Shown here one piece after another: positions 52,982 through 61,812 of a stretch of 64,000 bases of DNA. The position numbers and the translations under genes are program-made. Origin of the DNA: Achromobacter pulmonis (GTDB lineage: Bacteria > Pseudomonadota > Gammaproteobacteria > Burkholderiales > Burkholderiaceae_B); NCBI RefSeq assembly GCF_002885955.2, contig NZ_POQS01000002.1, forward strand, positions 753,526-817,525, in the 5' to 3' direction. The notes beneath the pieces were generated by a model. The model did no database searches. It worked only from the letters and a program-made list of their open reading frames with translations, and was not told the DNA's origin. Position 1 is the first letter of the stretch, and each line of letters begins with the position of its first letter.

Positions 52982-54241
52982 ATGAGCAAACCCAAGGCAT
53001 TCTTCGGCTGGACCGTTCTTTGCGCCACGTTCGTGCTGGCGGTCTTCGGCTGGGGCGTCGGCTTCTACGGCCCGCCCGTGTTCCTGCATGCCGTGGCGCA
53101 GCGCACCGGATGGGGCGTCGCGCTCGTGTCCGGCGCGGTGACCCTGCACTTTCTTTGCGGCACGCTGGTGGTGGCCAACCTGCCGCGCCTGTACAAGCGC
53201 CATGGCGTGCCGGCGGTGACGCTGGGCGGCGCCGTGCTGCTAGCCCTGGGCGTGGCCGGCTGGGCGGTCGCGGCGCGGCCGTGGCAGCTGTATGCGTCGG
53301 CCTTGTTCAGCGGCATGGGCTGGGTGACGCTGGGCGCCGCCGCGGTCAATGCGCTGATCGCGCCCTGGTTCGTCCGGCGCCGGCCCGCGGCGCTGGGCAT
53401 GGCCTACAACGGCGCCAGCGTCGGCGGCATCGTGTTCTCTCCCTTGTGGGTCTATCTGATCGCCCATGCCGGTTTCGCGCAGGCCGCCTTGTGGGTGGGC
53501 CTGGCGATGGTGGCCATCATCGCGGTGCTGTCGCGCAAAGTGTTCGCCGTCACGCCGCAGCAACTCGGCCAGCAGCCCGATGGCGCCGCATCGCAGGGCC
53601 AGGCGCAGGCCGCAGCCGCGCCGATCGCGCCGGTGCCCGACCTGTGGCGCGACCGCGCGTTCCTGACGCTGGCCGCGGGCATGGCGCTGGGCCTGTTCGC
53701 GCAGATCGGGCTGATCGCGCACCTGCTGTCGCTGCTGGCGCCCTTGCTGGGCGCGCAGACGGCCGGCGTGGCGATGGGCCTGGCCACGGCCGCCGCGATC
53801 GCGGGACGCACGCTGGTGGGATGGCTGATGCCCGCCGGCGCCGACCGCCGCAAGGTGGCCTGCCTGGCCTACGCCATCCAGATCTGCGGTTCGCTGATCC
53901 TGATGCTGGCCGGCCAGCACCTGTGGGCCGTGTGGCTGGGCGTGCTGCTGTTCGGCTCGGGCATCGGCAACGCCACGTCGCTGCCGCCCTTGATCGCCCA
54001 GGCCGAATTCTCGCGCGAGGACGCGCAGCGCGTGGTGCCGCTGATCGTGGCGATGGCGCAAGGCGCCTATGCATTCGCGCCTGCGCTGTTCGGCGTGCTG
54101 CGCGCGCTTTCGGCGCAGGCCGCCTATCCGCTGGCCTGGTTCCTGGCCGTGGCGGCCTGCCTGCAGGCCGCGGCCATCGCCTGCTTCGCGCTCGGGCGGC
54201 TCAATCCGGCCGGCCGGCGCGCGCAACCAGTCCGGCCATGA
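52982..54241 (+). CDS. Major facilitator superfamily transporter
   Basis: A 12-segment exporter or importer of unknown substrate. The 419-residue protein starts MSKPKAFFGWTVLCATFVLAVFGWGVGFYGPPVFL, which resembles monocarboxylate/oxalate-type MFS proteins, and has a central cytoplasmic loop with GAASQGQAQAAAAP (about residue 205). It is divergent from the ArsR-family gene that probably controls it. Its last 41 bp overlap the end of the convergent PaiB-like gene. Confidence 0.9.
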   Translation: MSKPKAFFGWTVLCATFVLAVFGWGVGFYGPPVFLHAVAQRTGWGVALVSGAVTLHFLCGTLVVANLPRLYKRHGVPAVTLGGAVLLALGVAGWAVAARPWQLYASALFSGMGWVTLGAAAVNALIAPWFVRRRPAALGMAYNGASVGGIVFSPLWVYLIAHAGFAQAALWVGLAMVAIIAVLSRKVFAVTPQQLGQQPDGAASQGQAQAAAAPIAPVPDLWRDRAFLTLAAGMALGLFAQIGLIAHLLSLLAPLLGAQTAGVAMGLATAAAIAGRTLVGWLMPAGADRRKVACLAYAIQICGSLILMLAGQHLWAVWLGVLLFGSGIGNATSLPPLIAQAEFSREDAQRVVPLIVAMAQGAYAFAPALFGVLRALSAQAAYPLAWFLAVAACLQAAAIACFALGRLNPAGRRAQPVRP

Positions 54242-54830
54242 GTTCCAGGCCGTCCTGCGCCAGGCCTTGCGCCACGCCCTGGCGGTCGGCCGGCGTGCGG
54301 TTCTGGCTGAGCTTCCACTTGCCTTCGGTGCGCGAAAGGCGGATCTCCACGCCGACGATGGCGCGCATCTGCGCGGCGATGAAATCTGCCGGCGCGTCGT
54401 CCACGCGCCAGGGCTGCGCGCGGCCCCGCTCCTGGCTGTCGGTGAGCGCGTCGAGCTGGGCCCGCAGCCAGGCCGGATCGTCCTGGATGACCGGCGTGCC
54501 CCAGGCATGCACGGCGACGAAATTCCAGGTCGGCACGACCTTGTGCGTCTCGGCCTTGCTGGGATACCAGGACGGCGAAACATAGGCCTGCGGGCCATGG
54601 AACACGACCATGCATTCGCGCCCCGCGGCCAGGTCGGACAGCTGCGGATTGGCGCGCGCCATATGCAGGCGCAACACGCCGCAAGGCCCTTCGGAATAGA
54701 GCAGACAGGGAATGTGGTTGGCCATCAAGCCGCCCTCGCCCGCCGTGGTCAGCACGCCCAGCGGATGGGCGCGGATGAAATCGTGCTGGACGTCGAGCGA
54801 CGTTTCCTTGAAGGCGGACGGCAGGTACAT
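54201..54830 (-). CDS. paiB: PaiB-like FMN-binding negative transcriptional regulator
   Basis: Named after Bacillus PaiB; FMN-binding split-barrel fold, probably a flavin- or heme-linked enzyme rather than a DNA-binding repressor. The 209-residue protein has MYLPSAFKETSLDVQHDFIRAHPLGVL at the start, NHIPCLL, HGPQAYVSPSWYPSK and VPTWNFVAVHAWG, all characteristic. It overlaps the MFS gene end by 41 bp, tail to tail. The upstream 204 bp up to the DUF3313 gene hold a possible promoter but nothing I can define. Confidence 0.92.
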   Translation of the reverse strand: MYLPSAFKETSLDVQHDFIRAHPLGVLTTAGEGGLMANHIPCLLYSEGPCGVLRLHMARANPQLSDLAAGRECMVVFHGPQAYVSPSWYPSKAETHKVVPTWNFVAVHAWGTPVIQDDPAWLRAQLDALTDSQERGRAQPWRVDDAPADFIAAQMRAIVGVEIRLSRTEGKWKLSQNRTPADRQGVAQGLAQDGLELMAGLVARAGRPD

Positions 54831-55034
54831 GGTGCGCTCAGTAGGAGGAATGGGGGAAACGGCAACATAGCACCATCGTGGCCCCACATCTAACGCCACA
54901 AAAGTGTTTTGCAATGGAGCCACGCCTGTTTTTGCGCCTAGGCAAGCAATAATTGCCCGCCCGCTACGCAATAAAGATGCAGCCAAGCATCCCTTTGCGC
55001 ACCAGGCATTTGTCTATTCTGGAAAAAAAGAAAC

Positions 55035-55733
55035 ATGAATATCCGCCTTACCATTGCCGCCTGTTGCACGGCCGTCGGGCTGGCCGGCTGCACCAACCTG
55101 CCTGACGCCCAGGACTATTCCACCTCGCTGGGCGCCAGCCAGCAGCAAATGCGCGAGGATCCCGAATGGAGCGCCGGCCGGGTCTGGGTGCGTCCGGGTC
55201 CGGCGCTGAGCAGCCAGTACGACAAGAAACTCATTCTTGAAAAAGTGGAATACATCCAGGGCGACCGGCCCGACGATCTGAAGCTGAGCAGCGACCCGGC
55301 CCTGCGCGAGCGCGCGCTGGCTTATGTGAACGAAGCGCTGCGGCGCGAATTCTCGCAGGCCGGCTATCGACTGCTGGATACGCCCGCGCCGCGCGCGATG
55401 CGCGTGCGCGCGGCCATTACCGGCACCTTCAGGAACGATCGCGACCCGCGCGCCATGGAGTACATCCCCATCGGCTTTCTGATCGGCCAGGGCGTCAAGG
55501 CGGCCGGATTCCGCGACCAATCGGTGCGCCTGCTGGTCGAGGCCACGGTGCGCGACGCCGGCAGCAACGAACTGCTGATCGCTTCGGTGGGAACGGTGAC
55601 CGGCGCCAATCTGCCGGCCGACCACGAGCCGACCGTGGACGACATGCGCAGCGCCGTCGATGAGTGGGCGCGCCGGGTGCGCGAACAGTTCGAACGCATC
55701 CGCCAGGAAGGACTGCCCGAGGACGCCGCGTAA
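55035..55733 (+). CDS. DUF3313 lipoprotein
   Basis: Function unknown. The 232-residue precursor has the lipobox GLAGC (Cys about residue 19) and the DUF3313 pattern: VWVRPGPALSSQYDKKLILEKVEY early, AYVNEALRREFSQAGYRLLD in the middle, and RLLVEATVRDAGSNELLIASVG late. It is probably held on the outer membrane by its lipid. It stands alone. Confidence 0.88.
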   Translation: MNIRLTIAACCTAVGLAGCTNLPDAQDYSTSLGASQQQMREDPEWSAGRVWVRPGPALSSQYDKKLILEKVEYIQGDRPDDLKLSSDPALRERALAYVNEALRREFSQAGYRLLDTPAPRAMRVRAAITGTFRNDRDPRAMEYIPIGFLIGQGVKAAGFRDQSVRLLVEATVRDAGSNELLIASVGTVTGANLPADHEPTVDDMRSAVDEWARRVREQFERIRQEGLPEDAA

Positions 55734-55889
55734 GCCGGCAGGCGCCGGGAACAATCGCATGCGGGATAGGGTCGAATCGATCGTATTTTTTCCTTCCCGC
55801 ATCGCGATGTAATGAATATTGACGTCAACCCTCAGTTACCCATGGCCGCGGCTAATGCTACTGTTCCGCCTGTGCAAGGAGTACATGCA

Positions 55890-56054
55890 ATGGTTCAGAA
55901 AACCAAGCCCTGGGCTTTTCCCAAACCCCATCCCGAAAACACCCCGCGCGGCGAACGCAACAAACAGGAATTCGACGCCCCGGATCAACCCGCCAAAACC
56001 GCGTCCAAGCCGCGCGCCAAGAAAGAGGCCGCCGTCCGCCGGGCCCGTTCCTGA
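55890..56054 (+). CDS. Small basic hypothetical protein
   Basis: The 54-residue protein (MVQKTKPWAFPKPHPENTPR...) has AAGGAG 8 bp before its ATG, which is why I prefer this start over an in-frame ATG 26 codons upstream. It is rich in Lys, Pro and Arg with no hydrophobic segment, ending KKEAAVRRARS. It may bind nucleic acid, but nothing proves this. It lies just before a VOC-family gene. Confidence 0.65.
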   Translation: MVQKTKPWAFPKPHPENTPRGERNKQEFDAPDQPAKTASKPRAKKEAAVRRARS

Positions 56055-56084
56055 CGCGCCGGCGCGCCCAGCCAAGGAGATGCC

Positions 56085-56513
56085 ATGCGCCCCAGCATCA
56101 GCGTCATCACCCTCGGCGTCGACGATCTCGACGCCGCCCTGCGCTTCTACCGCGACGGGCTGGGCCTGCCCACACCGGGCATCATCGGACAGGAGTTCGA
56201 GCACGGCGCGGTCGTGTTCATCGACATGCAGCCCGGCCTGCGGCTGGCGCTGTGGCCGCGCAGCAGCATCGCGCACGACACCGGCCTGCCTCGCAGCGCG
56301 GCGGCGCCGACCGATCTGACGCTGGGCCACAACGTGGGCTCGCGCGAGGAAGTCGATCGCGTCATGGCCCGGGCGCGGGCCGCCGGCGCCCATATCCTCA
56401 AATCCGCCCAGGACACCTTCTGGGGCGGCTACGCCGGCTACTTCCAGGACCCCGACGGCCACGTCTGGGAAGTCGTCTGGAATCCGGCCTGGGAAGCGCA
56501 AGCGCCCGCATGA
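56085..56513 (+). CDS. VOC-family (glyoxalase-like) protein
   Basis: A metal-dependent isomerase, dioxygenase or binding protein; the exact reaction is unknown. The 142-residue protein has one VOC module pair: ISVITLGVDDLDAALRFYRDGLGLP at the start and GGYAGYFQDPDGHVWEVVWNP with the C-terminal glutamate ligand. Its stop overlaps the start of the following LysR gene (ATGA), which is an unusual coupling of enzyme and regulator. Confidence 0.9.
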   Translation: MRPSISVITLGVDDLDAALRFYRDGLGLPTPGIIGQEFEHGAVVFIDMQPGLRLALWPRSSIAHDTGLPRSAAAPTDLTLGHNVGSREEVDRVMARARAAGAHILKSAQDTFWGGYAGYFQDPDGHVWEVVWNPAWEAQAPA

Positions 56514-57412
56514 ACCCTCGCCTGGACCTGTATTCCCTGCAGGTGTTCCTGGCCGTGCTGGAAGAAGGCAGCATCGCGGCCGCCGCGGCGCGCGAGCATA
56601 TCGCGCCGTCTGCCCTGTCCAAGCGCCTTTCCGAACTCGAACGCACACTCGACGTGCCGCTGTTCCAGCGCCATGCGCGCGGCGTCGCGCCCACCAGCGC
56701 CGCGCATGCGCTGGCGCGGCGCGCGCGCATGCTGCTGCACCAGACACAGGACCTGGCTGACGAAATCCGCGATTACTCGGCCGGCCTGCGCGGCCGGGTG
56801 CGGGTGGCGGCCAACCTGTCTTCCATCGCCCAGTTCCTGCCCATGGAGCTGCGCCGCTTCATGCTGCGGCATCCCCAGGTGCAGATCGACCTGGAGGAAT
56901 CCATCAGCGCCGGCGTGACGCGCGCCGTGGCCGAGAACGCCGCCGACATCGGCGTCTACACACAGTCCGACGACGAAAGCGGCCTGGACATCTACCCCTA
57001 CCACCGCGACGTCATGGCGCTGGTGGCGCCCGCCGGGCACCCGCTGGCGCGGCACGAGCGGGTCGCGTTCGCCGACACGCTGGATTACGACCACGTCGGC
57101 ATGCACCGCGGCAGCGCGGCCAACTACCTGTTCACGCGCGAGGCCGCCGCCATCAACCGCAGGTTGCGGCTGCGCTTCCAGGTCACGTCCTACGATGCGC
57201 TGGTGTCCATGGTGCGCGCCGAACTCGGCATCGGCATCGTGCCCGTCAAGGCGCTGTCCGCATACACCTGCGACGAACTGCGCATGATTACGCTGACCGA
57301 CGCCTGGGCGCGGCGCCAGCTGAAGCTGTGCGTGCGCAGCAATGAATCGCTGTCCGGCGCCGCCCGCCTGCTGCTCGACCACCTGATCGCCGAAGCCGCG
57401 GCGCGGCGGTAG
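56510..57412 (+). CDS. LysR-family transcriptional regulator
   Basis: The 300-residue protein has an N-terminal helix-turn-helix (LYSLQVFLAVLEEGSIAAAAAREHIAPSALSKRLSELE) and an effector domain from about residue 90 (RVRVAANLSSIAQFLP). It is coupled to the VOC gene upstream and lies 121 bp before an operon encoding an HMG-CoA-lyase-like enzyme, a CoA-transferase and a Bug receptor, transcribed the same way. It is the likely activator of that operon. Confidence 0.92.
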   Translation: MNPRLDLYSLQVFLAVLEEGSIAAAAAREHIAPSALSKRLSELERTLDVPLFQRHARGVAPTSAAHALARRARMLLHQTQDLADEIRDYSAGLRGRVRVAANLSSIAQFLPMELRRFMLRHPQVQIDLEESISAGVTRAVAENAADIGVYTQSDDESGLDIYPYHRDVMALVAPAGHPLARHERVAFADTLDYDHVGMHRGSAANYLFTREAAAINRRLRLRFQVTSYDALVSMVRAELGIGIVPVKALSAYTCDELRMITLTDAWARRQLKLCVRSNESLSGAARLLLDHLIAEAAARR

Positions 57413-57533
57413 CGCCCCGGCCCGAGCCATCGCGTTGCGCGATGGCCCGCTGAATATTCGCGAATTGTCCGGCGCCCGCCCATCCCTGAATATGGGCGGC
57501 AATCAATGGAACGGATACCAGGAGACAAACGCC

Positions 57534-58472
57534 GTGAGCCTTCCAGACCGGGTTGAAATCGTCGAAGTCGGCATGCGCGACGGGCTGCAGATCGAGCCCG
57601 AATTCGTGCCCACCGAAACCAAGGCGGAGATACTGAACGCGCTGATCGACGCGGGCGTCAGGCACTTCGAGGCGACCTCCTTCGTCTCGCCGCGCGCGGT
57701 CCCGCAACTGCGCGACGCCCGCGAACTGCTGGCGCAGGTCCGCAAGCGCCCGGGCGTGGTGCTGGGCGCGCTGGCGCCCAATCTCAAGGGCGTGCAGAAC
57801 GCGCTGCAATCGCAGGCCGACGAGATCGTCGTGTTCGTGTCGGCCACCGAAAGCCACAACACCAAGAACCTGAACCGCCCCATCGCGCAGTCGCTGCGCG
57901 ACATCGAGGAAATCGCCGAAGCCCTGCAGGACCGGCCGATCCGCCGCAAGGGCGCCATCGCCGTGGCCTTCGGCTGTCCGTTCGAAGGCGACGTGGACCT
58001 GGCGCGCGTCAAGAGCATCTTCGGCCACTTCGCCCGGCTGGGCTTCGATGCGGTCACCCTGGGCGACACCACCGGCATGGCCGCGCCCCGGCTGGTGCGC
58101 CGCACGGTCGAGGCGTTGCGCGACGCGCATCCCGACGTGGCGATCTCGCTGCACTTCCACAACACGCGCGGCATCGGCCTGGTGAACGTGGCCGAAGGGC
58201 TGCGCGCGGGCGTGACGTCGTATGAGTCCTCGCTGGGCGGCCTGGGCGGCTGCCCGTTCGCGCCCGGCGCCACGGGCAACATCTGCACCGAAGACCTGGT
58301 CTACCTGCTCGACGAAATGGGCGTGGACAGCGGCATCGACCTGCGCGCGCTGATCGAGGTGGCGCGGCGGCTGGAACGGGTGGTCGGGCGGCAACTGCCC
58401 GGGCAGCTCATGAAGGCCGGTCCGCGGCTGCATCTGCACGACTACGGCGCCGCGGCCGGCGCCATCGGTTGA
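57534..58472 (+). CDS. Hydroxymethylglutaryl-CoA lyase-like enzyme
   Basis: Cleaves an HMG-CoA-like 3-hydroxyacyl-CoA to acetyl-CoA (or an analogue) and a keto acid. The 312-residue TIM-barrel protein has the HMGL/DRE signature EVGMRDGLQIEP near residue 10, the metal histidines in HFHNTRGIG near residue 205, and the active-site cysteine loop GLGGCPFAPGATGN near residue 240. The start is a GTG with GGAG about 9 bp upstream; an earlier in-frame ATG has no ribosome site. It is followed by a class III CoA-transferase after 9 bp, suggesting that the acid is first activated by CoA transfer. Confidence 0.9.
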   Translation: MSLPDRVEIVEVGMRDGLQIEPEFVPTETKAEILNALIDAGVRHFEATSFVSPRAVPQLRDARELLAQVRKRPGVVLGALAPNLKGVQNALQSQADEIVVFVSATESHNTKNLNRPIAQSLRDIEEIAEALQDRPIRRKGAIAVAFGCPFEGDVDLARVKSIFGHFARLGFDAVTLGDTTGMAAPRLVRRTVEALRDAHPDVAISLHFHNTRGIGLVNVAEGLRAGVTSYESSLGGLGGCPFAPGATGNICTEDLVYLLDEMGVDSGIDLRALIEVARRLERVVGRQLPGQLMKAGPRLHLHDYGAAAGAIG

Positions 58473-58481
58473 GGAGCCCGC

Positions 58482-59660
58482 ATGCCGCTGACCGGAATCC
58501 GCGTCCTGGACCTGACGCGCATCATCTCGGGTCCCTACTGCACCTCCATCCTGGCCGACATGGGAGCCGAAGTCATCAAGATCGAATCGCCCGGCGAAGG
58601 CGATCCGGTGCGCGCCCAGGGCGTGATCCGCGACGGCCTGAGCTGGTACTTCGCCAACTACAACCGCAACAAAAAATCGGTCACCCTCGACCTGTACACC
58701 GAGGAAGGCAAGAGCATCCTGCGCCGGCTGATCCCGAGCTGCGACGTGCTGGTCGAAAACTACCGCCCCGGCATCATGGAGAAAATGGGCTTCGGCGCCG
58801 CCGCCCTGCAGGCGCTGCGTCCCGACCTCATCCATTGCAGCATCAACGGCTTCGGCACGTCCGGCCCCTACCGCGACCGCCCCGCCTTCGACTTCATCGC
58901 CCAGGCGATGAGCGGCTTCATGAGCCTGAACGGCGGCGAAAACGATCCGCCCATGCGCGCCGGCCCGCCGGTCAGCGACCTGGTCGCGGGCATGAACGGC
59001 GCGCTGGGCGTGCTGGCCGCGCTGCTGCGCCGCGAGCGCACCGGCCGCGGCGACGCCATCAGCGTCAGCCTGATGTCCAGCATGATCGGCCTGCTCAGCT
59101 TCCAGGCGGCCAACTACTTCGCCAGCGGCGAACTGCCGCCGCGCACCGGCAACGACCATGGCATCGTCGCGCCCTACGGCCTGTTCGAGACCGCCGACGG
59201 CCAGGTCGCGATCGCGCCGTCCAACGACGCCATGTACGAGAAGTTCCTGGACGCGCTGGAGCTGCGGTCGCTGCGCTCGCACCCCGAGTTCCGGACCAAC
59301 GCCGACCGCATGCGGAACCGCGCCTCCATCAAGGCCGCGATCGAGGCCCGCACCCGCCAGCAAAGCAGCCGCTACTGGATAGAGCGCCTCAACCAGTACG
59401 GCGTGCCCTGCGGGCAGGTGCTGAACCTGCGCGAAGTCTTCGACGATCCGCAGGTCGCCGACCAGGAAATGGCCATCGACGTCCCGCACCCGGACGGCCA
59501 GCAGGTGCGCATGCTGGGCTTTCCGATCAAGTTCGCGCAGGCGCCGTGCCGGGCGCGCAGCCCCGCGCCGCCATTGGGCGCGGACACCGACGAGGTGCTG
59601 CGCGGGCTGGGCCTGCCCGAATCCCGGATTCAGGAGTTGCGCGCCGCCGGCGCCATCTAG
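58482..59660 (+). CDS. Class III (CaiB/BaiF) CoA-transferase
   Basis: Moves CoA between organic acids. The 392-residue protein begins MPLTGIRVLDLTRIISGPYCTSILADMGAEVIKIE, the family signature, and has the catalytic aspartate in the RPAFDFIAQAMSGFMSLNG region near residue 145, a typical GRGDAISVSLM and the ENYRPG loop. With the lyase upstream and the Bug receptor downstream, it makes a short uptake-activate-cleave route for a carboxylic acid, by inference. Confidence 0.93.
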   Translation: MPLTGIRVLDLTRIISGPYCTSILADMGAEVIKIESPGEGDPVRAQGVIRDGLSWYFANYNRNKKSVTLDLYTEEGKSILRRLIPSCDVLVENYRPGIMEKMGFGAAALQALRPDLIHCSINGFGTSGPYRDRPAFDFIAQAMSGFMSLNGGENDPPMRAGPPVSDLVAGMNGALGVLAALLRRERTGRGDAISVSLMSSMIGLLSFQAANYFASGELPPRTGNDHGIVAPYGLFETADGQVAIAPSNDAMYEKFLDALELRSLRSHPEFRTNADRMRNRASIKAAIEARTRQQSSRYWIERLNQYGVPCGQVLNLREVFDDPQVADQEMAIDVPHPDGQQVRMLGFPIKFAQAPCRARSPAPPLGADTDEVLRGLGLPESRIQELRAAGAI

Positions 59661-59718
59661 CGACGTCCGGCGATCACGACCGGACGCGTCCCACCAAGAG
59701 GTAATGGAGACTAGAACC

Positions 59719-60687
59719 ATGATGCTACGAGCCTTGATGTTCTCGGCCTGCACGCTCGCCGCCTGCGCCCCCGCCGCCGCGGCGGACCCGTATCCCAGCC
59801 AGCCCATACGGATCATCGTGCCGTTCACGCCCGGCGGAGGCACCGACTTCCTGTCGCGCACCGTGGCCGCCAAGCTGTCGGATTCGGTCAAATGGAACGT
59901 CGTCGCCGAGAACCGTCCGGGCGCAGGCGGCACCATCGGCATCGGCACCGCCGCCCGCGCCAAGCCCGACGGCTACGAGATCGTCATGGGCCAGGTCGAC
60001 AACCTGGCGGTGGCGCCTTCGCTCTACAGCAAGCTGTCCTACGATCCGCTCAAGGATTTCGCGCCCATCGGCATCGTGGGCGAAGCGCCGCTGGTGGTGG
60101 TGGCGGCCAAAAACGGCCCCTACCAGTCCCTCAAGCAGCTCATCGAAGCCGCGCGGAAGGCGCCCAACACCATCAACTACGGATCGCCCGGCGCCGGCAC
60201 CATCACCCACCTGGCCGCCGAACTGCTGCAACTGGACGCCGGCATCAAGCTGGTCCACGTGCCCTACAAAGGGTCCGGCCCGGCGATGGCCGACCTGCTG
60301 GGCGGCCAGGTGCCCGTGATCTTCACCTCCATTCCCTCGGCCGCGCCGCAGATCAAGGCCGGCTCGGCCGTGCCGCTGGCCGTGACTTCGCTCAAGCGCA
60401 GCGCCGCCATGCCCGACGTGCCCACCGTGGCCGAGCTCGGCTATCCCGACTTCGACGTGCGCGTCTGGTACGGCCTGCTCGCGCCGGCCAATACGCCCGC
60501 CCCCATCATCCAGACGCTGAACAAGGAGCTGAACAATATTCTTGCGCTGCAGGATGTGCAGAACGCCCTGGCGGCGCAGGGCGCCACCGCCATGCCGACC
60601 ACGCCGGCGCAGTTCTCGCAGACCATCGCCGCCGACCACAAGAAATGGCGCGCGGTCGTCGAAGCCGCCAAAGTGAAACTGGAATAG
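59719..60687 (+). CDS. Bug-family tripartite tricarboxylate transporter receptor
   Basis: Periplasmic receptor for the presumed substrate of this operon. The 322-residue precursor has a signal peptide (LMFSACTLAACAPAAAADPYP) and Bug signatures PIRIIVPFTPGGGTDFLSR, VVAENRPGAGGTIGIGTAA and HVPYKGSGPAMADLLGGQV. I prefer ATG 59719, which has GGAG about 9 bp upstream; ATG 59704 lies only 2 bp from its purine run. It lies 58 bp after the CoA-transferase. A hairpin GGGCTA/TAGCCC (60715-60735) follows, without a clear T-run. Confidence 0.93.
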   Translation: MMLRALMFSACTLAACAPAAAADPYPSQPIRIIVPFTPGGGTDFLSRTVAAKLSDSVKWNVVAENRPGAGGTIGIGTAARAKPDGYEIVMGQVDNLAVAPSLYSKLSYDPLKDFAPIGIVGEAPLVVVAAKNGPYQSLKQLIEAARKAPNTINYGSPGAGTITHLAAELLQLDAGIKLVHVPYKGSGPAMADLLGGQVPVIFTSIPSAAPQIKAGSAVPLAVTSLKRSAAMPDVPTVAELGYPDFDVRVWYGLLAPANTPAPIIQTLNKELNNILALQDVQNALAAQGATAMPTTPAQFSQTIAADHKKWRAVVEAAKVKLE

Positions 60688-60892
60688 GCCGCGCCGGTTT
60701 TCAAGCGCGAATCCGGGCTAGAAACGCCCTAGCCCAGATGCATGCCCCGGCTCGTGCGTATGCACGAAGCTCCCTGGGAAGGCCCGCCGCAAGCCCGTTG
60801 GAATGCGGGATTGCGGCATTGACAGCACCGGACCCTGTTGTGACGATGACTCCGGCGCCATCGGTTTCAAGATGGCGCGAGGGAGGGTCATC

Positions 60893-61144
60893 ATGTCAAT
60901 ATCGTGCAGACGATTGGAGGATGTGATCGCGGTCTCCGCAGCGGGAGTCCAGTATCGGATCGAGAGGCATCTCGTTCAGCAGCCCACGACAGGTCCCGAC
61001 GCCGATGCATCCACCGTCCTGGTCTGCCGCCTGTCCACCGGCGGCGCAGTGGCCATGGAAGGTGACGGCGTGTACCGGCTCGAATCAGGAGAAATACTCC
61101 GAGCCGCCAACCGACGCAGGAAGAAAAGCAGGCACGAAGGCTAG
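60893..61144 (+). CDS. Small hypothetical protein
   Basis: Not recognised. The 83-residue protein starts at an ATG with GGAGG 6 bp upstream (MSISCRRLEDVIAVSAAGVQ). It is strand-rich (VQYRIERHLVQQ, STVLVCRLSTGGAVAMEGDG) with a very basic end (RRRKKSRHEG). It forms a single-gene unit closed by the terminator at 61154-61178. The 205 bp between the Bug gene and this start hold a small hairpin but no other feature I can define. Confidence 0.7.
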   Translation: MSISCRRLEDVIAVSAAGVQYRIERHLVQQPTTGPDADASTVLVCRLSTGGAVAMEGDGVYRLESGEILRAANRRRKKSRHEG

Positions 61145-61153
61145 CAGCACCAG

Positions 61154-61178
61154 ACCCGCTGAAACCCGGCGGGTTTTT
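61154..61178 (+). terminator. Intrinsic terminator after a small gene
   Basis: Stem ACCCGC/GCGGGT followed by TTTTTG. It separates the 83-residue gene from the converging small genes. Confidence 0.85.
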
Positions 61179-61188
61179 GTTTCGCGCG

Positions 61189-61425
61189 CTAGTCCTGCCC
61201 CTGCGCCGCGTCGATGAAGCTGTGCATGAAAGAGTGCGCGGTGGCGATGGCCTCGTCGCTGCTCGCGAAGCTGCCGCCCACGTCGGCCATGTCCTGGCGC
61301 GGATCGCCGGCAGGGTCGGCGATGCCCTCGATGTACACCGTCCACTCGGCCTGGGCGCCCGACCGCGTGGCGCAGATCACGTAGGACCAGCCCCGGTAAT
61401 TGCCGTCCGCCAGCACGTCGTCCAT
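61189..61425 (-). CDS. Small hypothetical protein
   Basis: Not recognised. The 78-residue acidic protein (MDDVLADGNYRGWSYVICAT...) has GGGAG 6 bp before its ATG. A strand pair (GWSYVICATRSGAQAEWTVYIEG) is followed by a helix rich in Ala, Ser and His (DEAIATAHSFMHSFIDAA). The pattern recalls the small CV_2116-like protein at 50879-51151, but I cannot prove homology. It lies 20 bp downstream of a small lipoprotein gene, same strand. Confidence 0.65.
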   Translation of the reverse strand: MDDVLADGNYRGWSYVICATRSGAQAEWTVYIEGIADPAGDPRQDMADVGGSFASSDEAIATAHSFMHSFIDAAQGQD

Positions 61426-61445
61426 GTCCGGCTCCCGTGGCGCGC

Positions 61446-61715
61446 TCAGCGGCCCATGCGCCGCAGCCGTTCGACTTCGGCCAGGTTCAGGCGCCTGGCT
61501 TCGTCTTCCGCATAATCGCGCTCGCCGGATTCGTAGGCGCCCTCGTACAGGCATTTTTTGCGGTTCGCCTTGCACTCGGCGGTGACCTTGGACGCGCTGG
61601 AGGTCTGCCGCTGCGACTGCGCCTGCGGCTTGTCCGAACCGAACATCGAACACCCGGAAACCAGCATGGCCAGGCACAGCGCGGCGCCGTAGCGGCCCAT
61701 GGATTGAACTGACAT
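61446..61715 (-). CDS. Small lipoprotein
   Basis: The 89-residue precursor has the lipobox LVSGC (Cys about residue 22), then a Gln/Ser-rich linker and a helical, charged C-terminal half with two further cysteines (ECKANRKKCLYEGAYESGERDYAEDEARRL). The cysteines could form a disulfide. It is probably an envelope protein of unknown role and is co-transcribed with the 78-residue gene after it. Confidence 0.75.
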   Translation of the reverse strand: MSVQSMGRYGAALCLAMLVSGCSMFGSDKPQAQSQRQTSSASKVTAECKANRKKCLYEGAYESGERDYAEDEARRLNLAEVERLRRMGR

Positions 61716-61812
61716 TGGACTACCCCTGCAAAAATCCTGCAGCCGTCTTTATAGCAAGCCCGCCGAGGCAGCTCCAAATACCGGCCGGCCCGGGCGGCGA
61801 GCTGGCAGCGGG

